Shown here in pieces: positions 50,808-59,667 of a stretch of DNA of 64,000 bases. Both the position numbers and the translations under genes were made by a program. Each line of letters opens with the position of its first letter. The first letter of the stretch is position 1. Source of the DNA: Xanthomonas vesicatoria ATCC 35937 (GTDB lineage Bacteria > Pseudomonadota > Gammaproteobacteria > Xanthomonadales > Xanthomonadaceae); contig NZ_CP018725.1 of assembly GCF_001908725.1 (NCBI RefSeq), positions 2,108,001 through 2,172,000 on the forward strand, read 5' to 3'. The notes below the pieces were generated by a model that did not search any database, was not told the origin of the DNA, and worked only from the letters and a program-made list of their open reading frames with translations.

Positions 50808-50819
50808 CTTCCCGCGCGC

Positions 50820-52457
50820 TCAAGCGCGCTTGCGCGACTCGATCAGATCCAGGTTACGCACCAGCCTGCGTGACAGGTCGTCAGAAATCTCGCGGCGGCG
50901 GGCAAGCTTGAACAACTCGTTGCGTTCGGCCACCAGCGCGGCGTGGCGGAACTGGCGCAGGGCCTGCTCATAGGCGCCGGCTTCTTCCGGGTCGGTCTCG
51001 GCCATGTCCACTGCGCCCAGCTTACGTTGGTAGCGCTGGCTGACCTGGTTGGCGGCGGCGTTGTAGCGCTCGGCGTGCGTACTGTCTTGTACCAGCCGCT
51101 GGCGCAACTTCTCCACGGCCTCCATCGCTGCCTGCGAGGCAGCTTTCACTGCCAGGTCTTCCTTGAGCTGCTCGTCTTCTTCTTCCGGCAATTCCAGCCC
51201 GCGCAGCAGCCGCGGCAATGCCACGCTGGCCACCAACAACGACACCAGGATCACCGAGGCGGCCAAAAAGATCGCCAGCTGACGGGCCGGAAACGGCGTA
51301 CCGTCGTTGAGCATCAACGGCAGGGTGAGCACGCCGGCCAGGGTGATCGCACCGCGCACGCCGGCCAGCGACACTGCCACCACGATCCGCCACGGTGGAC
51401 TGACGTGCGCCTCGCCGCGTCGCTGCGCCTTGAAGATATTCCAGCGCAGCGACAGAAAGACCCACACAAAGCGCAGCGCCATCAGGCTGGCGCTGATGGT
51501 GGCCACGTACACCGCCAGCCACCATGGATTGAGGTGCCCGGCCTCCTGCACGCTGCGCACAGCGCCATCCAGGATGCCCGGCAACTGCTCGCCCAGCAGG
51601 ACGAAGATGATGCCGTTGAAGGTGAACTGCACCGTGTCCCACACTGCCGAGCGCTGCAGGCGCATATTGCCTGGCGCGTTACCGGCCATTTCCACATAGC
51701 TCATGGTGATACCGGCCGCGACTGCGGCCAGGATGCCGGATGCGTGGAAGGCCTCGGCCAGCAGATAGGCGGCGAACGGCGTGAGCAGGTTGACCAGGAT
51801 CGCCGAACCAGGTTCTTCGCCGAAGTGGCGCCAGATCCAGGCCTGGACCCGGCTCAACCCAAAGGTGGTGGCCACGCCCAGAGCCAGCCCGGCCAGCGCC
51901 ACCCACAGGAAGGTGAGCGACGCGCTGGCGATCGAAAAGGTGCCAGTGAGCACCGCGGCCACCGCGAACTGGAAGCACACCAGGCCGGAAGCGTCGTTGA
52001 GCAGCGACTCGCCTTCCAGGATGTGCATCAGCCGCTTGGGGATCGGCACCTTGGAGGCAATCGAGGACACCGCCACCGGGTCGGTCGGCGAGATGATCGC
52101 CGCCAGTGCGAAGGCCACCGCCAACGGCATCGCCGGAATCAGCCAATGGATCAGCAAGCCGGCCCCGACCACGGTGAACACCACCAGACCCAGCGCCAGC
52201 TCCAGGATGGCCGCCTTGTCGCGGAACAGGCCTTGTTTGGGAATCCGCCAACCATCCAGGAACAGCAGCGGCGGCAGGAACAACAGGAAAAACAGTTCCG
52301 GTTCCAGCTCGTGCCCCGCATCGAACACGCCGGAGACCACCGCGCCTAGCGCGATCTGGACCAGTGGCAACGGCAGCGAGAACGGCAGGATGCGGATCAG
52401 ATAACCGCTGGCCGCGACCGCCAGCAACATGGCGAGGACGACATCGATCGAATGCAT
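50820..52457 (-). CDS. Na+/H+ antiporter, CPA1/NhaP-YjcE type
   Basis: 545 residues from ATG 52457; 21 further codons upstream are open but lie in a non-family stretch. About 11-12 membrane helices occupy residues 1-410. ISPTDPVAVSSI and ESLLNDASGLVCF carry the two acidic residues that bind the transported ions, and SLAGVRGAITLAG is the conserved Arg segment. The last 130 residues are a charged cytoplasmic tail with a predicted coiled coil. Exchanges cations for protons in pH and salt homeostasis. Confidence 0.93.
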   Translation of the reverse strand: MHSIDVVLAMLLAVAASGYLIRILPFSLPLPLVQIALGAVVSGVFDAGHELEPELFFLLFLPPLLFLDGWRIPKQGLFRDKAAILELALGLVVFTVVGAGLLIHWLIPAMPLAVAFALAAIISPTDPVAVSSIASKVPIPKRLMHILEGESLLNDASGLVCFQFAVAAVLTGTFSIASASLTFLWVALAGLALGVATTFGLSRVQAWIWRHFGEEPGSAILVNLLTPFAAYLLAEAFHASGILAAVAAGITMSYVEMAGNAPGNMRLQRSAVWDTVQFTFNGIIFVLLGEQLPGILDGAVRSVQEAGHLNPWWLAVYVATISASLMALRFVWVFLSLRWNIFKAQRRGEAHVSPPWRIVVAVSLAGVRGAITLAGVLTLPLMLNDGTPFPARQLAIFLAASVILVSLLVASVALPRLLRGLELPEEEDEQLKEDLAVKAASQAAMEAVEKLRQRLVQDSTHAERYNAAANQVSQRYQRKLGAVDMAETDPEEAGAYEQALRQFRHAALVAERNELFKLARRREISDDLSRRLVRNLDLIESRKRA

Positions 52458-52922
52458 GAAAAACCCGGAAGAAGAGACGGCCGCACGCGCGGCATCGTCT
52501 CGCGACGCACAACAACGCACCTACGGGAACATACCGGTTTGCAGGCGGCGATGAAACTGCCGCGCCGCCTGGGCCTGCCCATGATCCTGCGCGGTGACTG
52601 TCACGAAGGTGTCGTGCTGCAGCGCTCTGGCGGGTAGCTGTCGATCAGCTACCGGCTGCGCGATGGACAGGCCCAGACGAGGATGCGGCTGTGCGCCGGC
52701 AAGACAGATGGCCTGCCGCACGATGAACCGCTGCGCCGGCGTGGCACTGCAACAGCCCGCAATGCACCTGCACGTCGCTGACAGCGGGCAGGCGATGGAG
52801 CATCGCCAAGGCAACAGCCGCTCGGTCACCTGGACTGCAGTGCAGTCGAAAGCAGCCGGCAGCCTGATCGTTTGCGACCTCGCGCATGCCGGTGGCCTGC
52901 CGCGCAGATGGCCGAACGCAAA
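52458..52922. other. Gap without a supportable gene
   Basis: 465 bp between the antiporter start and the end of the secreted protein gene on the same strand. A perfect inverted repeat GGTAGCTG / CAGCTACC with five-base loop lies at 52633-52653; no T-tract follows on either side. The antiporter promoter should be here. Confidence 0.5.
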
Positions 52923-53561
52923 TCAGCCGTGGTGAACGTGCTTGTTCGCGTGCGGCCTCGAGTGCCGAGCGCCTTCCACCGGGACCAGGAAGGTCGCTTC
53001 ATGCAGTTTCAGCGTGGAGTCGTAGTGACTCACCGTCACCCTGACCGCCCCAACCTTCTTCTTGAACGCGTAAGGCCACTGCGCGCCCACCATCTTCTGC
53101 CCGGGCTTCTGACCGTCAGCGTCTTCGACGCGCTTGATGCGCACGGGGTAATTGCCTGCGCCGCCATTGTCCGCATCGTTGGCGTCGACCACGTCGATCT
53201 GCGCTTTCGAAAATGCCAGTGTCGACGGGCCGCCGTCCTTGAAGTTGGCGCTATCGTCGAATCCGATGTTCTTGTAGCTGTAGCTCAGCAGGATCACTTG
53301 TGTGGGAACCCAGGAGCCGCCGCCATGGTTAGGAATTTTCACCTTGGCCACGCGCGCAGAATCAACCGTGAATTCCCATTCGCCCGGCACGATCCATTTC
53401 TGCCCTGGTCGATAGCTCTCACTCGCAGCAGCAGCCGTCGCTGATGGTGTGGGCGTTGAGGTGACGACTGATGCCTGTGCAGTGCCGGACAACGCCAACG
53501 TGGCTGCCACCAATACTGTGGGCAACACCAATGGATTGAACTCAACTCTTTGGGACTTCAT
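52923..53561 (-). CDS. Exported protein of unknown function
   Basis: 212 residues from ATG 53561. Signal peptide 1-30 (ALSGTAQASV). A Ser/Thr/Ala stretch to about 48 is followed by a beta-rich domain: GQKWIVPGEWEFTVDSARVAKV, PTQVILLSYSYKNIGF and VGAVRVTVSHYDSTLKL, and a His-rich C-terminus (ARHSRPHANKHVHHG). The beta pattern resembles immunoglobulin-like secreted domains. The His-rich tail could bind metal. No family named. Confidence 0.68.
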   Translation of the reverse strand: MKSQRVEFNPLVLPTVLVAATLALSGTAQASVVTSTPTPSATAAAASESYRPGQKWIVPGEWEFTVDSARVAKVKIPNHGGGSWVPTQVILLSYSYKNIGFDDSANFKDGGPSTLAFSKAQIDVVDANDADNGGAGNYPVRIKRVEDADGQKPGQKMVGAQWPYAFKKKVGAVRVTVSHYDSTLKLHEATFLVPVEGARHSRPHANKHVHHG

Positions 53562-53949
53562 GTTCTACAGCCCTGGAACGGATCATCACCGGAGAGCTCG
53601 AACACTACTTGCATTGAACGCTGTTGCTTTTGCCAATCGCGAACATTCGTGCAGCATTACGGCGGTCATGCGAGAGAGACGACGATGCTGGGCTTGCTGA
53701 CAGCCCGATCGCGTGTCCCCTGCAGTGCAGTTTCGCCATGGAGTTCTCAACTGCCGGTCGCCTGTGTGGGCATCGCTGCTCGAACAAACGCACCGGCGAC
53801 CCGACCATGGTCGCTATGGCGGAGTGCGATGACGTTGCAGCGCAGCATCTTGATGTAAAAAACGCGTGATGCATCCGCGCCGCATCTGGCCGCGTATCAA
53901 GATCCACGATTGCCATCCAGGTAATCGCTCACCAAAGGATCGATGCCTC
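53562..53949. other. Divergent promoter gap, secreted protein / fasciclin
   Basis: 388 bp between two divergent genes for exported proteins. No ORF is convincing. No clear operator palindrome was seen. Confidence 0.45.
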
Positions 53950-54507
53950 ATGAAGACCTCATTCCAGTCGCTTGCCATTGCCACTGCCATTGCCCTGACT
54001 AGCGCCATGGCTCCCGCTTACGCTGCGTCCAATCCGATGGTGGGTGGCGCGCCGATGCTGGCGACCAAGGACATCGTCGACAACGCGGTCAACTCCAAGG
54101 ACCACACCACGCTGGTGGCCGCCGTCAAAGCCGCCGGCCTGGTGGACACTCTGAAGGGCCCGGGCCCATTCACCGTCTTCGCCCCGACCAATGCCGCGTT
54201 TGCAGCGCTGCCGGCAGGCACGGTGGACACGCTGCTGAAGCCGGAATCCAAGCCGATGCTGACCAAGGTGCTGACCTATCACGTGGTGCCGGGCAAGGTG
54301 GACGCGGCCTCGCTGATCGCCAAGATCAAGGCCGGTGGCGGTAGCGCCACGCTGACGACCGTGCAAGGCGAGCCGCTGACTGCCAAGCTCAACGGCAAGA
54401 AGGTCACCCTCACCGACGTCAAGGGCAACACTGCCACCGTCACCATTGCCGACGTCAACCAGAGCAACGGCGTGATTCATGTCATCGACAAAGTGCTGAT
54501 GCCGTAA
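53950..54507 (+). CDS. Exported fasciclin (FAS1) domain protein
   Basis: 185 residues from ATG 53950. Signal peptide 1-25 (APAYAAS). A single FAS1 domain covers the rest: GPGPFTVFAPTNAAFAALPAG (H1 motif) and YHVVPGKV with IADVNQSNGVIHVIDKVLMP (H2 motif). FAS1 proteins act in adhesion or surface interactions and are commonly periplasmic or secreted in bacteria. Monocistronic. Confidence 0.93.
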   Translation: MKTSFQSLAIATAIALTSAMAPAYAASNPMVGGAPMLATKDIVDNAVNSKDHTTLVAAVKAAGLVDTLKGPGPFTVFAPTNAAFAALPAGTVDTLLKPESKPMLTKVLTYHVVPGKVDAASLIAKIKAGGGSATLTTVQGEPLTAKLNGKKVTLTDVKGNTATVTIADVNQSNGVIHVIDKVLMP

Positions 54508-54637
54508 GTGCAGCCACATCGCTGGCGCATGCCCGTCTTTTCCAACGACGCAAACGGATCGCGTTCGTCGATGGCCACGTAGCGATGCATGCGCGTCCGT
54601 TAGCAAGACGCGCTACCCAACCGCGAAGCGGCGGTAC

Positions 54638-54678
54638 GAGGTCGCCGGCATGCCGGCGACCTCACTTGGTGTCTTTTT
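54638..54678 (+). terminator. 26-bp perfect palindrome with downstream T-run
   Basis: GAGGTCGCCGGCA and its complement form a 26-bp palindrome (54638-54663) followed 10 bp later by five T. GGTGTC/GACACC at 54668-54688 adds a second stem. It lies 130 bp after the fasciclin stop and 53 bp from the udgX-like stop on the other strand, so it may terminate either. A perfect palindrome may also act as a cruciform or protein site. Confidence 0.55.
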
Positions 54679-54715
54679 CTCCGACACCATGCGCGTGGAT
54701 TTGCACGCGCTTCTT

Positions 54716-56155
54716 TTATGCGTTGGCCAGATCGCTTGCCGCACGCGGCGGCGTCAACAACTGCCGGAGGTCCTGCACAAAGCCGCGGTAGCCTTCTTCG
54801 CGCGCCACCTCGGAGCCTTGCCGCAGCACCCAGGACGGGTGCACGGTCGCCAAGACCGGGGTGCCGTCGTCCAACCGCTGCCACTGCCCACGCTGCTGCA
54901 TCAAGCGAAAGCCAGACCCCAGCACTGCCTGCGCGGCGGTTGCTCCCAGACAGACGATCTGCGCGGGCCGCAGCTGCGCGCGCTCGGCCTGTAGCCAACC
55001 GCTGCATGCCTGCACATGCGCACGCTCGGGATTGCGATGCAGGCGCCGCTTGCCGCGTTGCTCGAAACGAAAATGCTTGACCGCATTGGTCACGTAGAAC
55101 GCCTGACGGTCCACGCCCAGTTCGCCGAGCGCCATGGTGAACAGGCGTCCGGCCGGGCCCACGAACGGACGCCCACTCAGATCCTCTTCGTCGCCGGGTT
55201 GTTCGCCGATGACCATCACCGATGCATCGTCCGGTCCTTCGCCGAACACCGTCTGCGTGGCCGGCTGCCACAGCTCGCAGCGACGACAATCGCGCGCCGC
55301 AGTGCGTAGCTGCGCCAGGCTTTGGGTTGCAACGTCCGGCGTCGGCGCAGGTGTCATCGGTACGCGTCGCCGCACCGGTTCGGGCGCACGCTCGGCCATC
55401 TCGCGCACCCGCACCCCGGCTTCTCGGATCAACTCAGGCAACAGCGCCGCTTCGGGCAGGTTTTTCCAGTATTTCTGCGGCATTTCCTGACGCATCATGG
55501 TGGGGTTGAGCCGCGCAGGATTGAAGATGTGCGCGTAGTACGTGCGCCACAAGGTTTCCTGCGCGTCGTCGGCCGGTACCTGCGAACGTACCGCCGCATC
55601 GCCGAACGACAACGCCTCGCCATCCCAGCGCACGCTGCGGTATGGCGTGAGGATCGCCCACCGCATGCCGGCAAACCGCCGGGCAAAAAAGGGCGCCACC
55701 CGATCCACGATGCAGTGCTCGGGTTCGAACCAGGCCACGAAATCTTCCTCTTCCCCAGGCAAACGCCGAAAGCGCACAAATGCCTTCATCTTGTGCGTAT
55801 CGCGCTGCACCGCCTTTTGCCATTGCGCAAGACGGTGCACATCCACATCGGTGACGCGCTCCAACAGCGCTTTTTCTCCGGAGGCGATGCGCCATAACAC
55901 CCGGTACAGCACCGCATGCCGCTGTGGATCGCGATGACACAGCACCGACGCAGCCAGCTGCATGAAGTTCGCCGACACGCGCGGCGGCGGCATGATCACC
56001 GGCAGCTCCAGCAGCCCCTGCCCCATCAACAACCCGCCCTGCGCCCCACCGTTCCATGCCACATCATCCGGCTGCACCTGCGCGCACCACCCTGCCCGCG
56101 CCAACGCACGCCATGCTTCAAAACTCCACGGTGGTTCGACCTCAGCGCTGAACAT
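54716..56155 (-). CDS. DUF4130-UdgX fusion (uracil-DNA glycosylase superfamily)
   Basis: 479 residues from ATG 56155. The N-terminal half (to about 255) is a DUF4130-type DNA metabolism domain. The C-terminal half is an Fe-S uracil-DNA glycosylase of the UdgX branch: Cys290/Cys293, Cys384 and Cys402 are the expected cluster ligands, GEQPGDEEDLSGRPFVGPAG holds the substrate pocket, KRRLH (369-373) is the loop whose His bonds covalently to the abasic DNA in studied UdgX, and HPSWVLR is the last motif. UdgX is known to excise uracil and stay attached. The DUF4130 family pairs in genomes with the radical SAM protein encoded upstream at 56819. Confidence 0.88.
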   Translation of the reverse strand: MFSAEVEPPWSFEAWRALARAGWCAQVQPDDVAWNGGAQGGLLMGQGLLELPVIMPPPRVSANFMQLAASVLCHRDPQRHAVLYRVLWRIASGEKALLERVTDVDVHRLAQWQKAVQRDTHKMKAFVRFRRLPGEEEDFVAWFEPEHCIVDRVAPFFARRFAGMRWAILTPYRSVRWDGEALSFGDAAVRSQVPADDAQETLWRTYYAHIFNPARLNPTMMRQEMPQKYWKNLPEAALLPELIREAGVRVREMAERAPEPVRRRVPMTPAPTPDVATQSLAQLRTAARDCRRCELWQPATQTVFGEGPDDASVMVIGEQPGDEEDLSGRPFVGPAGRLFTMALGELGVDRQAFYVTNAVKHFRFEQRGKRRLHRNPERAHVQACSGWLQAERAQLRPAQIVCLGATAAQAVLGSGFRLMQQRGQWQRLDDGTPVLATVHPSWVLRQGSEVAREEGYRGFVQDLRQLLTPPRAASDLANA

Positions 56156-56414
56156 CGCTACAACACACTCCCACAAGACGAACACCACCACCGTAACTAC
56201 CGTCTTACGACCGCTATTGCCACTACTGAAGGTGTTGCCGCTGCTGTTGCCATGGGTGCTTCTACCGCCCCACCCTGCTTCCGATAACTGCAGCAAGCAA
56301 AATTCACGCCTGTTGCCACTGAAGCTGCCGCCGTCGTTGATTTTTTTCTGCTGTTTTCATTGGTTGTTATTGCTCTTTCTCTTGCTGTCTTTTTTGCTTT
56401 TTGCTGTTGCATAC

Positions 56415-56445
<31 letters not shown>

Positions 56446-56618
56446 ATCCTGCTTCACCCTGTCGCCTTAAAGCGAGCCGAGCACCGCAGTCATGCGCGGC
56501 CGAAGAGGCGCCCTTGTCTGAGCGAAGCGAGTTTGGGCGCCGTGCCGCGCATGGCGAGGAGCGCAGGGAACCGGTGCGGCTGTATCGCACCGGATCGCGC
56601 CAGGCGACAACGGTTTTG

Positions 56619-56660
56619 GTGACTTTTGCCAAGACAAAAGTCACTCGCGCCGCAGGCGCG
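56619..56660. repeat. Double hairpin
   Basis: GTGACTTTTG (56619-56628) pairs exactly with CAAAAGTCAC (56635-56644), then CGCGCC (56646-56651) with GGCGCG (56655-56660). The combination resembles a dispersed palindromic element of xanthomonads. Confidence 0.75.
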
Positions 56661-56668
56661 AAAGCTTT

Positions 56669-56750
56669 GCACTTGTTGTGCCTGCACTTGTGCCTGCACT
56701 TGTTGTGCCTGCACTTGTGCCTGCACTTGTTGTGCCCTGCATTTGTTGTG
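56669..56750. repeat. 27-bp minisatellite, about three units
   Basis: Two exact 27-bp units (56669-56695, 56696-56722) and a diverged third. Each unit is itself two variants of GCACTTGT...GCCT, 15 and 12 bp long. Confidence 0.88.
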
Positions 56751-56818
56751 CTCCGCACCCACCCCCTTCAACCGCAGCAACCACCACGCACACATCGCAC
56801 ACTCATCCCGCCCACACC

Positions 56819-58063
56819 TCAATCAAACAACCCCGCCTGCCGCGGCGCAGGCGCCAGCTGTGCCCGTAACCGCGCCGGATCGTCCAAGCGTTGGCGCGGA
56901 TGATGGTCCAGCACGCTCACAAACGGCAGCAGCTTTTTCATCGGTACCCGCAGCCGCGCCAGGTCGCCCACCCGTAATCGCGCATGACGACGCGACAACA
57001 GCAGCCGCTCCACATTACGTGTACCCAAGCCGGGCACCCGCAACAGCATTTCGCGCGGCGCGACATTCAGATCAACCGGAAACCGCTCCGGATTGCGCAG
57101 CGCCCAGGCCAGCTTGGGGTCTACATCCAGGTCCAGCATGCCGCTGGATTGCGCAGGGGCGATTTCCTCTACCGAAAATTCATAGAACCGCAGCAACCAG
57201 TCGGCCTGGTACAGCCGGTGCTCGCGCTGCAACGGCGGCGCCTGCAACGGTAGCTTGGATGAGGCATCCGGGATCGGGCTGAAGGCCGAGTAGTACACCC
57301 GGCGCATGCGGTAATTGCCATACAAGTTGTGGCTGGTGTCCAGAATGCTGCGGTCGTTGGCATCGTCGGCGCCCACAATCATCTGCGTGCTTTGGCCTGC
57401 CGGCGCAAAGCGCGGCGGCTTGGCCCGGCGCACTTTTTCGGCCTTGCGCTCCAGCTGGTTTTCTTCGATGCGCCAACGCAGCTCGCCCATCGCCGAGCGA
57501 ATGCCGCCGACGCTCTTTTCCGGCGCCAGCAAGGTCAGCCCCTGCTCGGTCGGCAACTCCACATTGATGCTCAAACGGTCTGCATAGCGGCCGGCCGCAG
57601 CCAGCAGTTCGGGCGCGGCGTCGGGAATGGTCTTGAGATGGATATAGCCGGCGAAACGATGCACCTCGCGCAGCTGCCGCGCCACTTCCACCAGCTGCTC
57701 CATGGTGTAGTCAGAGTTGCGGATGATGCCGCTGGACAGGAACAGGCCTTCGATGTAATTGCGCTTGTAGAAATCCAGCGTCAGCGTGACCACTTCTTCC
57801 GGCGTGAAGCGCGCGCGGCGCACGTTGCTGGACACGCGGTTGACGCAGTACGCGCAGTCGAAGATGCAGAAGTTGGTTAGCAGGATCTTCAACAGCGACA
57901 CGCAGCGGCCATCGGGCGTGTAGGAGTGGCAGATGCCCATGCCCTCGGTGCTGCCGATCCCGCCCGTGCCCAGCGAATTGCGCTTGTTTGCCCCGCTGGA
58001 GGCACAGGAGGCATCGTATTTGGCGGCGTCGGCAAGGACGGCGAGCTTGTCGAGGATTTTCAC
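56819..58063 (-). CDS. Radical SAM / helix-hairpin-helix DNA modification or repair protein
   Basis: 414 residues. The radical SAM cluster motif is Cys66-X3-Cys70-X2-Cys73 in TNFCIFDCAYC. An N-terminal Cys-containing leader (Cys20, Cys45, Cys54) may hold a second metal site. The C-terminus has a helix-hairpin-helix (LLRVPGLGTRNVERLLLSRR) for DNA binding. This is the family annotated as putative DNA modification/repair radical SAM protein that co-occurs with DUF4130 proteins. Its reaction is unknown. Confidence 0.92.
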   Translation of the reverse strand: MKILDKLAVLADAAKYDASCASSGANKRNSLGTGGIGSTEGMGICHSYTPDGRCVSLLKILLTNFCIFDCAYCVNRVSSNVRRARFTPEEVVTLTLDFYKRNYIEGLFLSSGIIRNSDYTMEQLVEVARQLREVHRFAGYIHLKTIPDAAPELLAAAGRYADRLSINVELPTEQGLTLLAPEKSVGGIRSAMGELRWRIEENQLERKAEKVRRAKPPRFAPAGQSTQMIVGADDANDRSILDTSHNLYGNYRMRRVYYSAFSPIPDASSKLPLQAPPLQREHRLYQADWLLRFYEFSVEEIAPAQSSGMLDLDVDPKLAWALRNPERFPVDLNVAPREMLLRVPGLGTRNVERLLLSRRHARLRVGDLARLRVPMKKLLPFVSVLDHHPRQRLDDPARLRAQLAPAPRQAGLFD

Positions 58064-58311
58064 GCGGGCAGCATGCAGCGAAGGCGTCTCAGCCTATGAG
58101 ACTGCACAGCGGTCGATCGTGAATGCTTCAGAGCGCGGCGGTGTTGCGGTGATGCTGTCAACGCTGCAGTTGCGGCAATGCTGCCAACGCTGCGGTGTTG
58201 CGGTGCTGTCATCGCTGCGGCGCCGCAATGAGGCCGCCAACGCCCTGGTGCGAAGCGCTGCCGTCATCGCGACAGCGCCGCCGCGATAACGGCAGCGCCT
58301 TTACCACCCGA

Positions 58312-59118
58312 TCAAGCGGCGACCGCCGTATCCCCGTCGAAGCGATACAGATCCATCGCCAGAAAGCCCTGGTCGATGCCGGCATCGATCCGCTGCGCAC
58401 CGAGTTGATCGCTGCCGGCTGCGCCCATCGCGACATACAGCGGCAACAGATGCTCGTCGCTGGGATGCGCGCGCTCGGCGTAGGGCGCCTGGCGGCGATA
58501 GTCCAGCAGTGCGGCAATGTCGTTTTCCAGCAGTTCGCGCTCGGCCCATTCGATGAAGGGGCGCACATACGGCGCCTCGCGCTCCGCGCCATATCCATGG
58601 CGGAAATCGTGCAGGTTGTGGGTGATGCTGCCCGAGCCGATCACCAGCACGCCGTCGTCGCGCAGCGGTGCCAACGCGCGCCCCAATGCAAACTGGTGGG
58701 CAGGGCCAAGTTCGGGCTGGATCGATACCGACACCACCGGGATATTGGCCGCCGGGTACAGCAGGCGCAGCGGCACCCACACGCCGTGATCGAAGCCGCG
58801 TTGCGGGTCCAGCTGCGGATGCAGGCCGGCCTGTTCCAGCAGGCGGGTGATGTGGTGCGCCAGCGCGGGCTCGCCGGGCGCGGGATACTCCAGCTCGTAC
58901 AACGGCGCAGGAAAACCGCCAAAGTCATGGATGGTCGCCGGCTGCGCGGCGCCGCTGACCAGTGGGCGACGGCCCAGCCAGTGCGCGGTGGCGACGACGA
59001 TCGCGCGCGGCTGCGGCAACAGCTGTCGCAGCTCTTGCAGGCGCAACCCGACCTGGCCCGGCTGCAACGCCGTCATCGGCGACCCGTGCGAGATATACAG
59101 CGATGGCATGCGGCTCAT
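58312..59118 (-). CDS. Class III extradiol ring-opening dioxygenase (YgiD/DODA family)
   Basis: 268 residues. SLYISHGSPMTAL and VVATAHWLG at the N-terminus, FGGFPAPLYELEYPAPGEPAL, and GSGSITHNLHDF supply the His ligands of the single metal site. Members cleave catechol-type rings such as DOPA. The gene starts 49 bp after the frameshifted doxX on the same strand and probably shares its promoter, with the divergent LysR gene as regulator. The 248-bp gap downstream (58064-58311) carries short degenerate GCGGTGTTGCG-like repeats. Confidence 0.9.
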   Translation of the reverse strand: MSRMPSLYISHGSPMTALQPGQVGLRLQELRQLLPQPRAIVVATAHWLGRRPLVSGAAQPATIHDFGGFPAPLYELEYPAPGEPALAHHITRLLEQAGLHPQLDPQRGFDHGVWVPLRLLYPAANIPVVSVSIQPELGPAHQFALGRALAPLRDDGVLVIGSGSITHNLHDFRHGYGAEREAPYVRPFIEWAERELLENDIAALLDYRRQAPYAERAHPSDEHLLPLYVAMGAAGSDQLGAQRIDAGIDQGFLAMDLYRFDGDTAVAA

Positions 59119-59167
59119 GCATGGCTCCTTGAAATGATTGGCTTCGACATCACCGACATCACCGACA

Positions 59168-59561
59168 TCAGCGCGGCGGCTTCAGCGCAACTGCGCCAAC
59201 GACCAGCAACACCGCCCACAGCGCCGGGGACCCCCAACCGCCGCCGGGGTTGGAAACACCCAACCCGTTGGCGCCATGCACGCTGACGACGGTACCCGGC
59301 AGCAGCGGCACGCCCAGCAGCGCCACCCAGCACGCGTAAAGGCCTACCAACAACGGCAGACCAAGACCGAGTTCCAGCGCCATGGCGAGGTAGGCCAGCG
59401 CGACGGGGAGTCCCTGCGCCTGGAAGTTGCCTACTGTGTCGGCCGGGGGTGAATGACAGCGCCTTGGTCAGGCGATGCACCAGGAACAGGGCACCCCGGC
59501 TGATACGCCGCAGTGCCTCGGCATAGGCAACCGTGCAGGGCATGGTGAAATGGATGGACAT
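59168..59561 (-). pseudogene. Frameshifted DoxX family membrane protein
   Basis: Translation starts at ATG 59561 (MSIHFTMPC) and reads a DoxX N-terminus (YAEALRRISRGALFLVHRLTKAL). After FTP the frame is lost at a run of five C (59445-59449 on the plus strand as G). Removing one base restores ADTVGNFQAQGLPVALAYLA and then MALELGLGL...HGANGLGVSNPGGGW to a stop at 59168. The restored protein is about 130 residues with four helices. The C-terminus is also shorter than usual. Either a true pseudogene, a phase-variable tract or a sequencing error. Confidence 0.8.
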
Positions 59562-59667
59562 CGCCCGCACTCCGTTGGTGACCAGCACAGCCTATTAGCT
59601 ACAGAAATCTGATAAATGCGTTTCATTCAGATAATTTATTGCAACGAAAGAAACAATCGGAGCGCCC
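59562..59667. promoter_or_regulatory. LysR-type divergent control region
   Basis: 106 bp, clearly AT-richer than the flanks. The inverted repeat ATCTGA (59607-59612) / TCAGAT (59627-59632) with 14-base spacer fits a LysR-type operator. It is placed between doxX-dioxygenase and the divergent regulator. Confidence 0.6.

Larger units (their letters stand above)
50342..50819. other. Repeat-rich gap between the ABC exporter and the antiporter gene
   Basis: 478 bp with no gene. It holds a 25-bp tandem duplication (50498-50547), a long inverted repeat (50575-50641) and a run of GATTCCC units at about 50768-50807. Frames here are short and shaped by the repeats. Confidence 0.6.

Noticed and set aside
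56669..56750. Possible CRISPR-like array
   Set aside because: Units follow each other without unique spacers and no cas genes are near. It is a minisatellite.
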